Shown: positions 1 through 11,000 of the stretch, one piece after another
Layout: every line of letters begins with the position of its first letter
Numbering within the stretch: the first letter of the stretch is position 1
Origin: Costus lasius
Lineage: Eukaryota > Streptophyta > Magnoliopsida > Zingiberales > Costaceae
Assembly: GCA_027563935.2 (NCBI GenBank)
Contig: JANVAS020000239.1
Span: forward strand, 3,410,001-3,474,000
Direction: 5' to 3'
DNA: 64,000 nt
Notes under the pieces: model-generated
The model's database searches: none
Seen by the model: only the letters and a program-made list of their open reading frames with translations
What the model was told of the DNA's origin: nothing
Translations under genes and position numbers: made by a program

Positions 1-842
1 AATTCTTGATGATAGTGAATTCAAGCTTGTGATTAGAACTAAACTTATCATGTTACATTTATTTCTTGAATGCATATCTATCTTCTAAAATTTGACATTG
101 GTTGATGCATGAAATTTTGGGTAGATGTGTAATTTGAGGAATAAGATCTAAAGGTGAAACTACTCCTTTAAATAAAATGAGCATATGAGTATGATTTGTG
201 AATTGATATCGATTGATCAACCTAGTAGATGTTTAATCTATTTTGCTATTTGTTGGGAAAGAAGAATCCAAGATCCATAAATATAGTGAGAGACTCCCCT
301 ACTTGGCGCTATGTAAAATTGATAGTGGTACCTAAGACATGGGTTGAAGTCTATGTCTAAACGATAATGAGAGAGAAAAATAATAAGACTCCTCTACTTG
401 ACACTATGTAAAATTGATAGTGGTACCGAAGATAAGAGTTGAAGTCAAAATAAAGTGTGTATTCAAGAGGGTACATGCCATCTATGCAAAAACAATGAAA
501 ATACATCAAAAATAAAAGAATAAAAAATTTATGTGGAAAAAGATCTTGGAAACCTAATTCCTGTAAACAAAAGCATAATAGATTTAAACTTAAATTAGGT
601 GAAGTCTTGAGATTGAAAATTCTATTTATTGTGCAAGTTGCAGAGTTTTATTTGATTGAGTTGAGAATCTAGAAGATTAAGTTCTAAGAATAATATGTTT
701 ATCTGAAGTTTTATGAAGCAATTGATGGAATTTTTCATTGATAATTGTATTTTAGAAATTTATTGAGCATGAAAAAGTTTATTTTTTAATCAATTTTTAA
801 TTTTTTTCTTGGGAACAAGCAAAATTTAAGCCTTATGTATTT
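1..842 (+). other. 3' internal region of Athila-like/LARD-like element A
   Basis: AT-rich sequence with no long reading frame, lying directly upstream of an LTR that begins at 843. Its position, a spaced 60-bp duplication and the absence of coding capacity fit the non-coding stretch between the last ORF and the 3' LTR of an Athila/Tat-like or large non-autonomous element. The usual purine-rich tract before the LTR is degraded. The assignment is inference from position and from the second family copy at 61490. The window starts inside the element, so its coding part, if any, is not visible. Confidence 0.45.
292..446 (+). repeat. Spaced direct repeat, two 60-bp units
   Basis: Units at 292-351 and 387-446 share the order GACTCC, CTACTTG, CTATGTAAAATTGATAG, TGGTACC, TTGAAGTC with a few substitutions and lie 95 bp apart. 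This looks like an internal duplication in the retrotransposon's non-coding tail. Confidence 0.6.
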
Positions 843-1644
843 TGATGTCACAAAAATATATAGTATATTTTGTATCATTTTATATACCTTTTCATGCTAA
901 ATTAAAGCTCTTTTGCCTTTTTTATGCCAAATTTATCAAATATTGCAAAATATACTTCTAATTTAGTTTTTGATGATTTTCAGGTAAAAAGGCACTATTT
1001 TTGGGCGTTTTTGAGCAAAATCAAATACATGAAAGAATTGCCATCATCAAGAAGAGATCACATGACAAATTTCATGCAAATCGATGCAACAAACCAAAAT
1101 ACGGTAATCCCGTAATCTATATTACAGTACCGTATTTTCGTACGATACCGTAATATCAGAGCACCTACCGTAATTTTGGGGAGCTTTTCACCAGAACGTT
1201 TTGCAGATTTTACGGCACTATCGTAAGAAATTACACGGCCGTAATTTGGAGCGCTTCCAGACCAGAGAGATTCACTGAAATTACGGCACTACCGTAAATT
1301 ACAGTAGTTCCCGAACAGAGTGTTCAACCGATTTTACGGAACTACCGTGAAGCATTTTATGGTGCCGTATTTTGTGAAGATCTCATACCAAAACACTTGA
1401 TCGATTTTACGGCAGTGCCGTAACATATTACACTACCGTAATTTCCTTCCAAAATGCGACTTCCACAGTCAAATTCGAAGCCCAATTTTTGCGGATAAGA
1501 TTGTGGATGATCCAGACCATTAAACACGAAGCTGTAAGAAGAAGAAGAGAAGCTTTCGCAGAGAGGAAGAGGAAGACACCAAAAGCCCCAATTTTCATCC
1601 ACCATATAGAGAGAAATCAAGATTTTAGCCGCCGCCTAGGGTTT
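843..1644 (+). mobile_element. LTR of element A, left part (split by copia C1)
   Basis: The start TGATGTCACAAAAATATA and the following text match the LTR at 61490 (TGATGACACCAAAATATG) along its length, including the AGTATATTTTGTATCATTTT block and the TACGG/CCGTA-rich section. The match resumes at 22033 after a copia insertion, giving an LTR of about 1.95 kb. The insertion point is marked by GGTTT at 1640-1644 and 22028-22032. Confidence 0.8.
1099..1453 (+). repeat. Imperfect inverted-repeat field TTACGG/CCGTAA
   Basis: About a dozen TACGG or CCGTA motifs occur in 350 bp, mostly as facing pairs around a 4-5 base spacer such as TTACGG-CACTA-CCGTAA. From about 1191 they fall into four degenerate units of roughly 55-75 bp, each opening with a CCAGA/GTTCA-like stretch and ATTTTACGG. 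The same field is present at 61741-62060 in the second family copy. Confidence 0.75.
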
Positions 1645-3331
1645 TGTTGGGGTATGCCCTTAAGGCTAATGTTTGAGGCCTTGGGATTGTATCAGTATCA
1701 TGTATAAACTCTTTTGTTTATAAAGGCAATGGTTGTTATTCAGTTTGTTACATTGTCTACTGCAATAAGTGTGCTTCTGAATAATGTCTCAAAGCTGTTC
1801 AGCTAGGCTGACATGTACTTTTGTCCTTAGTCGATATATCTTGGTGAACATGAGACAGCCTTGATATGATTGAGACTAATATGTGTTCTAATCTTATAGG
1901 ATGCTTCGAGCATGGAATAAGATGTAGACTCATGGGTACATTGGATGTACTGGACAGAGCCCACTAGGATATTCAATTGCTTGTCACAATGTGAATAATC
2001 CTTGATTGTAACAAGTGGCACATGTCCTCTGACTTGAGATCGCTTGTGTTTCTAAATGATGATTGTCATTGTTTTGAGTTAGTTCAATATCATTTGAAAC
2101 ATAATGATTATAGACTATCTTGGATAATAAGCTTGAGTCAGGTTAGGGCACTAGTGATAGACAAAGGATTGCCATCTCCTTGATTGGAGTGTGATGTTCA
2201 AAAGGGGCCCCCCTGGATGAGATGATTGAGAAAGTGTATGGCCATACCCAGGTGACTGTGTTCATCTGATCTAATCATGCTCATCATATTGGAGTTACAG
2301 GCTTGACACGCTTGTCCAATAAGAACATCCAGTGGAAAAGGAATCATGTTTGCCTAGTGAGTTAATTCACACTTGTGCTGTGGTTTGGGTGTAGTCTTGG
2401 AAGACTCTTTCTTTTATATCGGGAGACAGTGATGTGTTGCTAGATACCCCTCACTGATCGTGATGACGTAAGTTATCGTTACCGACATTTAAAGGAAACC
2501 CTCAGGGTCGCACAATTTGATGATATGGCTTACTTAAGTCAGATCGTGTGGACTAAATTGTTTAGGTTCAGTTTAAAGGGATTTAATCTCTGATTGTGAG
2601 TGAGATCTGGTCTGATCATGTTTGATTGATTAGGGCTTGAGATCGGTAAGCTTCGATTGAGAGAATGGATGCTAGATCGGTGAGATCAGGAGCATCAAGA
2701 GATCAACGGTCAGATCAAGAACCTTAGGGTTTAATGTGATCTGGACTAATGGCTTGGGTTAATTGGTCTTTGAACCAAACCAAAATTGAACCAGCTCATC
2801 ATGTGAGCGCACGGTTCAAGTTAAGAGAAATATGCGATTGGGAAAAAAAACCCTTGATCGCATGTTGAGGAGTGGCTTTCTATTTTTAGAAAGCATGATC
2901 ACATACGTGACCACGCCTCACCTCTTCACGCCTATTGTTGTCGCCCCTCTCTTCTCGTGTGTTGGCTTGGGGGCATTCTCGTGGAAGAGGTTTTGACGAC
3001 AAGGAAGAATCGCCAAGCAGTGGATCTCATCCTCTTCATCCCTTCTCACACGACAAGGTCACTTGGAGAACCTTGCTAGCACAAGGAGCGTCCAAGGAGC
3101 AAGCCATCGATCATCTTGTGTGTGGCACTTTGGAGGAGAACCCCATCGTTCTCTCTTCTTCCTAGACACCATCTAAGCGATGGCCATGGTATGAGTTGCT
3201 ACCATTCTATGCAATTGATTTTAAAATTGATCATATATCATGCATTCGATCCCTAGAAACCCCTTCCGCTGCATGTAAACCTCCATATGCGCCTATTAGG
3301 GTTTCGCTCCCCCCTTGTTAGGGGACCTTCA
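1645..3331 (+). repeat. C1 5' LTR
   Basis: 1687 bp, TGTTGGGG...ACCTTCA, nearly identical to 20341-22027. A TATA-like TTTATATC lies at about 2414. An antisense 64-codon frame at 1827-2021 recurs in all related LTRs here but has no recognisable function. Confidence 0.95.
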
Positions 3332-3333
3332 AT

Positions 3334-3345
3334 TGGTATCAGAGG
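3334..3345 (+). promoter_or_regulatory. C1 primer binding site (initiator Met tRNA)
   Basis: TGGTATCAGAGG begins two bases after the 5' LTR. It complements the 3' end of plant initiator Met tRNA except at the last position (GC is usual), and serves as the minus-strand DNA priming site. Confidence 0.9.
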
Positions 3346-4746
3346 CATGTTTATATGCATGTTTGTATGATTGCTTAACTTTAGTGATCCATGTTTGCGC
3401 AACACCTTAGATCTAAAATACATGCGAAAGTTATTCATGCGAAAACTACATGATGTATGATTTTTATCATTAGCGCATGTATCATAGTTGGCGCATCCAT
3501 TTAGTTTTTCTCAAAAACTTCTTTACTTGCGCGACTCACCTTAGATCTAAGTGGCGCCTGCTATAAGTCCTTAGACGGGTTAGTAGGGTTGAAGTCATCT
3601 CTAGTTAAGATCCAACTAGTCTGATCAGACCATCTGACAGCCTAGATGGGTCGACCAGATGGCACCTATGCGCAAGCATAAGGTGGCTATAGGTCGACTG
3701 CATCAAAGGCGTGTAGCGAGGTCTGGTTGAGACAACCAGTGAACACGCATGAGTTAGGCCCGGGGTCACACCCGCATGCCAAAACTCATGTAGGTTGTTC
3801 AGCCCTAGCGCATGCATAGTTGACCACTGGGTCGACTCAAGTCAGTTAGGACTTGGTGCATGCAAGGGCAGTGGATCTGACTAGGTCTGATGAGTGGATC
3901 CCTATTAATGGACCGTTGTAAGGTAGTAGGGCACATAAGGAAAATAAAATTGAAGCCAATGGGTTTTTGGAAAATTTTATTTTCATGAATGGATCACATG
4001 TTGATTGTAAGCATATGCTTGTTTATTTAATCTTATGTGGGACGCCTAATTAATGTGTGCTGTGCTGGGGCCTGCGAGCCTGGAATTTAAATGTAAATTA
4101 ATATTTATTGTGATCTGCGCATCACATTGCATTTAATTTATAAAATGTAATTGACCTGCGAGTCAATCTTGTCTAGATAGATTAATTTGTAAATTAGTCA
4201 GACAAGAGCACAGAGCACACTTGGCAGAGGCGCATGCAGCAGTGGCTTGACCAGACGGGAGGTCTAGGGTTCGACCCTAGGACAGGCGCATTTTCCCTGG
4301 TGGGCGCACCTGAGCTGCAGTTGGCGCTTGGGCCCTAGGTTGGGCCAGATGAGAAGCAAAAGCCCCATGAAGAAAAGCAAGTGAAGACTTAAGTTAGGTT
4401 AAGGTCTTACTTAGGCTTAATGGGCTTTTACCACATAAGATCAGTATGCTTTCTATTTATTGTTTATATAATTAGAATTGCATGATTTATTTATCTTCTG
4501 CTATCACCATAGGAATTGAATGATAGTTGAGAAGATAAAAGACCGTTAAAATCCAACGAGAAATATCAAGCTCGTAAGCCTTCTGACATGAAACCTCACT
4601 GTTCTGACTATCGTTGGAGCCGTGTTGTACCCACTCAGTGGGCACGTCCATCTATCTTCAGACGGTGCGGGATTACACCTGCGTGTTACAGAGAAGGGAT
4701 TTATCGCTTCTCGTTGCTCAGCATAGCACGTGGTGGTCCAGGGAGT
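3346..4746 (+). other. C1 untranslated leader, part 1
   Basis: Non-coding leader between the primer site and gag, interrupted at 4747 by gypsy G1 and resuming at 16022. The same leader is uninterrupted in C2 (32588-34430) and is antisense in C3 (44410-46217), which shows the join. It contains a tRNA/SINE-like patch at 4235-4278. Confidence 0.85.
4235..4278 (+). repeat. tRNA-like box A/box B patch in copia leader
   Basis: TGCAGCAGTGG (4235-4245) resembles a Pol III box A. GGTTCGACCCT (4268-4278) matches a box B in 10 of 11 positions, and the 33-base start-to-start spacing is typical of tRNA-derived SINEs. CTAGG/CCTAG around the B box can form a T-arm stem. No full cloverleaf is visible. The patch recurs in C2 and C3. 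Confidence 0.45.
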
Positions 4747-7700
4747 TGTAACATCCCACATTCTTAACCCCAAACAAATGACACAATTCACAAATAATAC
4801 AGGATGTTTCATATAAGATCGATCATATGCTAGGAAAAACCGAGTTCAAGAAAAACACGATCTGAAAAAATTCCATAAATCCGCACATAAAAATTCACAA
4901 AACACAAATCTCATAAGGGTACCTGCCACCACGCAATACTTGCACTAGACATATGCAAGTTACAGTTATATCAAAACCGATTAAAATTCATAAAATCCAT
5001 AAAGGTACCTGCCACCAGGCAATACTTGCACTAGACATATGCAAGTTACAGTTGTATCAAAACCGATTGCAAAAATACACATCAACTTCAATCTCAAAAC
5101 AAATCCACAAAATCGATTTTATAAACTGACACCAAACACCGAAACCAGGCTGAAGCCCGCGGTGACACAAAAATCAAACTCAGTTGACTGCCACAATCTG
5201 GCAACACAAATTCACATAGTTCATATGGTTCATATCACATGGTTCACATAGTCTCATGATTCATATTCGGCCACAGCCGGCCTCAAATTAATTAAGCATA
5301 AATCACAACATCAATATCATGCTAACTGCGCCCCTGCTCTATACCTGAAAATAATGAGGGGTGAGCTACACAGCCCAGTGAGTGGATAGTCTAAATCGAC
5401 CATCCATAACATACACTCAAAAATATAGGCAGATTATTTTAAAAATCTTTAGCAGGAACATTATGTCAACATATAACAAAATCAAGAAACAGAAATCATA
5501 TAGACAATCAGATGTACACACTAGCATATAACAAACTCATATTCACAAGCTCAGGTTCTAGAGTTTTACTCTAACCCAATTAAACACATATATTTTAAAC
5601 CAACTAAAGACATAACAACTTAGGTTCACAAACTCAGGTTCTAGAGTTATACTCTAAACCACTAAACACACCAACACATAATCAACCTAGTTGTCCAGCA
5701 TATTCAGTAGTGACCAATATGGTCTAACCCGGCTTGGCCAAAGCACTGGGAGCCGCATGCAACACATAAACATGGAAAGTGAGTAGAATCAAGAGGTGGC
5801 CCCCGCCAGGTCACGACGTGGCACTTTGCTCCCTCACCCCATAACACATCAGAGTGATGACATCAAGAGGTGGCCCCTGTCTGATCAAGACATGGCACTT
5901 TGCGTCTTATATCACCCCATCACATAAAGAGTAATGACATCAAGAGGTGGCCCCTGTCTGATCAAGACATGGCATTTTGCGTCTTATATTACCCCATCAC
6001 ATAAAAGAGAAATGACATCAAGAGGTGGCCCCTATCCGACCAAGACATGGCACTTTGCGTCAAATCCCGTTCTCCCAAAAGGTTCCTACTGGACAACAGA
6101 CATATCTTATTTCATATTTCACATAGGTGAACATATTTCACAAAGGTGGACTCCTAAGTGTCAACTAGACTCTAGGATAGTCATCACAAAAATCATATCG
6201 GCAGGCTGAACATCAACCCCCATCACAATAATCATAATAGGCAGGCTGAACATCAACCTCCTCACATATCACAATACAGGGCTGAAATTCAAACCCTTAA
6301 CATAACACATAAGGACTATCCCCTTGAGTTCATAGTTACACCTAGCCTTAGTCCTAACCATCACATAATCACATAATTTTCCAAATTCACATAACCCATG
6401 ATTTTCCAAATTCACAAGATCACACATATTGTTCAAAATTCACATAATCACACATATTGTTCAAAATCATATAACATAACACATAATATTTTATATTCGA
6501 ATATCACCGAATACAGTGTAGTCCTTAAATTTCATGCTGATTAGTTTAATCAAATTTTTGCTATGTTATCACCCAAATTTTCTCAAACAAAATACATGAC
6601 TATAACATATAATATGTTACACACATAAAGAAATAACCAAGGTAGTGTTAACAGCATTTATAAAGCATCCATAAAATCAACATAAATTGTAGAACATGTA
6701 TTCCTATAAATCACTTTACAATTTACCACAAATTACCACATGTAACATATTAACTACAAACACCAAAATTCGGTTTTTATAGACAAGTATCAAGGTCATC
6801 AAGGCTTCGGTTTTCATGTTAACTACAAACATCAATTTCGGTTTTCATAAACAATTATCAAGAACATCAAGATTTCGGTTTACATGTTAAATACAAACAT
6901 CAATTTCGGTTTTTATAAACAATTATCAAGAACATCAAGATTTCGGTTTTAACTATAATTAACAAGGATTTCATACCCAAAATTCAATGATTTAATGCTA
7001 CCAAAATTCCTATAAAAATACCTTAAATTTCATACAAATTTTCGGTTAAATAATCATCATATAATCACCTTTGAAAATTCGGTTTTCATGATATATTCAA
7101 CTTTACAAAAATTCGGTTCTCATGAAGAAACATCTTGAATTTCGGTTTTAACATGATAAAAATTCCAATAATTCAATTGTATCAAGTCACAAACACAACC
7201 AAACTAATAGATCAAATAAGACATTCCACTCACCTCTTAAACCGAAAATTCTCCACAAAAGAAATCGTCTAAGACTTTGGAATGCTCCTAGGAAGACGCC
7301 AACAATTTACAAGGAACACCTCCAAACACCCAGATGCCGGCCAAAGGAAGAAAAGGAAGAGGAAGAAGAATTTTCGCCTCCAAGTCTCCAAAAATCGCCC
7401 ACTCCTTCCTAGCCGTCGCCCAAGTTTTCTTCAAGCCAAAAATCGCCAAAAACTCCACCCTAACCGAAATTACCCACTTATGTTTCGGTTTTTAATGTTT
7501 AACCCTCTAACCAATTAATTCAAAAGGGTTTAACCCATTTAACTAAAAATTTGAATTTTAAAACCCAATTATTTTAAACCCAATAACCCCTAGTTTAAGT
7601 GAAAGTCCAATAAGGTTAAACTAACATCCAACAAGCTAGTTAACTAATTAAATTTAACATCCACTAACCATCCACTTAACGAAATCCATTAAGGATTTAA

Positions 7701-7998
7701 TTAATATCCAATAAGGATTTAATTAACCAATAACTCCAATTAATTAACAATTAATTAACTTAAATTAACAAGCAATAAACTCTAATTAATTAACCGAAAA
7801 CTAGCATCCAATGAGCTAGTTAATTAATTAGCATTAACATCCAAAAACCTCTAATTTAATTAACTATAATTCAACAACCAAAATCTCTAATTAATTTATC
7901 ATAAATAACAATCAATACACAGGAATAATAACACAGTCAATAATTTTATTTAAATCAAAAATAATGCTTACCAGGACTCAAGATCCTTGGATCTTACA
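4747..7998 (-). repeat. G1 3' LTR
   Basis: 3252 bp. On the plus strand it runs from TGTAACATCCCAC to GGATCTTACA. It holds a duplicated block at about 4919-4985 and 5004-5070, a 4-unit tandem array at 5788-6061, three units of about 70 bp with TTTCGGTTT at 6756-6948, and a very AT-rich TTAATTAA-type stretch at about 7500-7930. Read on the minus strand it holds a donor-like GAG|GTGAGT (7233) and an acceptor-like TTTTCAG|GTAT (5345). Confidence 0.95.
5788..6061 (-). repeat. Tandem repeat in G1 3' LTR, about 4 x 75 bp
   Basis: Each unit opens ATCAAGAGGTGGCCCC and contains CATGGCACTTTGCGTC and CACCCCATCACATAA. The first unit is the most diverged. Unit number differs in G2. Confidence 0.85.
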
Positions 7999-8011
7999 TC
8001 CCTCCCTCCTT
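7999..8011 (-). promoter_or_regulatory. G1 polypurine tract
   Basis: On the minus strand AAGGAGGGAGGGA immediately precedes the TGTAAG start of the 3' LTR. It primes plus-strand DNA synthesis. Confidence 0.85.
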
Positions 8012-8027
8012 ATAAAGCTTTAGTCCT

Positions 8028-11000
8028 CTAAAGCTCAGCATCCATATCATCAAAGAGGTAAGCATAAAATTTCCTCATATCAGCTTCAGTCTCCCATGTC
8101 GCCTCCTCAACTGACTGATTTCCCCAGATAACCTTTACCAAAGGTATAGTCTTGTTCCTCAGGACTTTATCTTTTCTATCCACAATCCGGAGAGGTCTTT
8201 CCTCAAAAGTCAAATCACTCTGAATCTGAAGAGGTTCCAACTCCAACACATGAGATGGATCAGGATGATATTTCCTCAAAGTAGAGACATGGAATACATT
8301 ATGCACATGATCCATAGCAGGAGGTAAAGCCAATCGGTAAGCCACTGGACCAACTCTCTCAATAATATCAAAAGGGCCTACAAACCTAGGGCTCAACTTG
8401 CCCTTTTTGCCAAACCTCATAACACCCTTAGTAGGCGACACCTTCAAGAACACATGGTCCCCTACCATAAACTCCAAGGGACGACGACGGTCATCAGCAT
8501 AACTCTTCTGTCTGTCCCGAGAAATTTTCAGTTTATCCCGGATCTCTCTGACCTTATCAGTAGTCTCCTGAACTGCATCAGACCTCAAAATCATTCTGTC
8601 ACCAGTTTCTTCCCAACACAAGGGAATCCTACACCTTCTCCCATATAAGGCCTCATAAGGAGCCATCTGAATACTGGAGTGGAAAACTATTATTATAAGT
8701 GAACTCTATCAAAGATAGATCCCGGTTCCACTCAGAACTCCAATCAACCACATAGGCTCTCAACAAATCTTCTAGAGTCTGTATAGTACGCTCCGTCTGG
8801 CCATCAGACTGAGGATGGTATGCTGTACTAAAACTCAACTTAGTACCCAAACCTTCCTGTAAGCTCTTCCAAAATCTGGACAAAAATCGAGAGTCCCTAT
8901 CAGACACAATATCAACCGGAACTCCATGTAGTCTGACTATCTCATCAATGTACAATCTAGCCAGCTTCTCTAACGAATAAGTCATCTTAATCGGGAGAAA
9001 ATGGGCTGATTTAGTGAGTCTATCAACAATCACCCAAATAGCATCATGACCCAATCTGGTCCTGGGCAAACCACATACAAAATCCATACTGATGCATTCC
9101 CACTTCCACTCAGGAATAGGAAGAGACTGCAATAAACCACCAGGCTTTTGGTGTTCAGCCTTTACAGTCTGACAGGTTAAACACCTAGAGACAAAATCAT
9201 ATACCTCTTTCTTCATACCCGGCCACCAAAAACTTTTCTTAAGGTCCTGATACATCTTTGTCACACCAGGATGTAGAGAATATTTGGAGTTATGGCTGTC
9301 CTCCAATATTTCTTGCCTCAAGCTTGGTTCCTCAGGGACACATACCCTTCCACGAAACCGAAGAATACCATCATCAGACAGGCTAAAATCCTGAACTGCG
9401 CCATCAACCAGACTATCCCTGATCTGAACTAATCTCGGATCCACAAACTGCTGATCTCTGATCTTCTGCAACAAAGCAGACTGTACTCTGAGAAAAGCCA
9501 CATAACCCGACTGAACTCTAGGAGTAACACTGATCCTGAGATCACTGAACTCTTGCAGTAACCGCCACTCACTAACCCGTAAAGCAGCTACTGAAGTAAC
9601 TGGATGTCTGCTCAGAGCATCCGCCACCACATTGGCCTTTCCAGCCTGATACTGAATAGAGAAGTCATAGTCTTTGATCAACTCCATCCATCTCCTCTGT
9701 CTCATGTTCAAGTCCTTCTGAGTGAAGATATACTTGAGACTCTGGTGATCAGTAAACAGATCAAACTCCTGACCCAACAAATAGTGATGCCATATCTTCA
9801 AAGCAAAGACTACGGCCGCCAACTCTAAATCATGAGTAGGGTAGTTCAATTCATACTCCTTCAGTTGTCTCGAAGCATAGGCTACCACAGAACCCTTTTG
9901 CATCAAGACACAACCCAACCCTTTGCCAGAAGCATCTGTATAAACAGTAAACCTTTCCCCATCACTAGGAATAATTAGGATCGGTGTACTAGTCAATCTC
10001 CTTTTTAGCTCTTGAAAACTCTCTTCACACTTATCATCCCAAATAAACTTAGCCTCCTTTCTAGTTAATTTAGTTAAAGGACCCGCTAGCTTGGAGAATC
10101 CCTCAACAAATCTCCGGTAGTAACCTGCTAAACCCAGAAAACTCCTGATCTTAGTAGCACTAGTCGGTCTTCCCCAATTAAGAATGGCTTGCACTTTAAC
10201 TGGATCCACAGACACCCCTTGTCCAGAAATCACATGACCCAGAAAACTGATCTTCTCTAGCCAGAACTCACACTTACTAGCCTTGGCATATAACCGGTTC
10301 TTCCTCAAGATCTCGAGTACTCTGCGCAAATCACTGACATGATCTGAGGTAGTCTGAGAGTACACCAATATATCGTCTATAAAGACCACCACACAAGAGT
10401 CAAGCAACTCATGGAATACCCTGTTCATCAAATCCATGAAGACAGCAGGTGCATTCGTCAGTCCAAAAGGCATAACTAAAAATTCGAAATGCCCATACCT
10501 GGTCCTGAAAGCAGTCTTAAATATATCCTCATCCTTGACCCTCAGCTGGTAATACCCTGATCTCAGATCAATCTTAGAGAACACTGTCGCTCCCTGTAAT
10601 TGATCAAATAGATCATCAATTCTGGGAAGAGGATATTTATTCTTGATAGTCACTTGGTTCAGTTGCCTGTAGTCTATACACATCCTCAGAGTTCCATCTT
10701 TCTTCTTTACAAACAACACTGGCGCTCCCCAAGGTGAAGCACTAGGCCGAATATACCCTTTCTCTAACAATTCCTCCAGTTGTTTCTTAAGCTCGGCCAA
10801 CTCTGAAGTAGCCATACGATAAGGAGCTCTGGAGATAGGTGCCGTACCTGGCGCCAACTCAATGCCAAATTCCACTTCTCTAATTGGTGGCAAGCCTGAA
10901 AATTCTTCAGAGAACACATCAGGAAATTCGTTCACCACCGCCATCTGAGTCAAATCAGAAGTAGAATCATCCTGCACCTTAACATGCGCAAGATAACCCT

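Noticed and set aside
4235..4290. Functional tRNA gene
   Set aside because: Only A- and B-box-like motifs and a T-arm stem are visible; no acceptor, D-arm or anticodon-arm pairing. Kept as a SINE-like patch.
5039..5251. Small protein MQVTVVSKPIAK (also at 13057 and 35885)
   Set aside because: LTR sequence of G1/G3, antisense to the element; identity follows from recent copying.
5788..6061. CRISPR-like regularly spaced repeats
   Set aside because: Units are contiguous 75-bp tandem repeats without unique spacers, inside a plant LTR.
7282..7518. Small protein MLLGRRQQFT (also at 15300)
   Set aside because: Lies antisense in the G1 LTR leader block and is identical in both LTRs only because they are young; no homology recognised.
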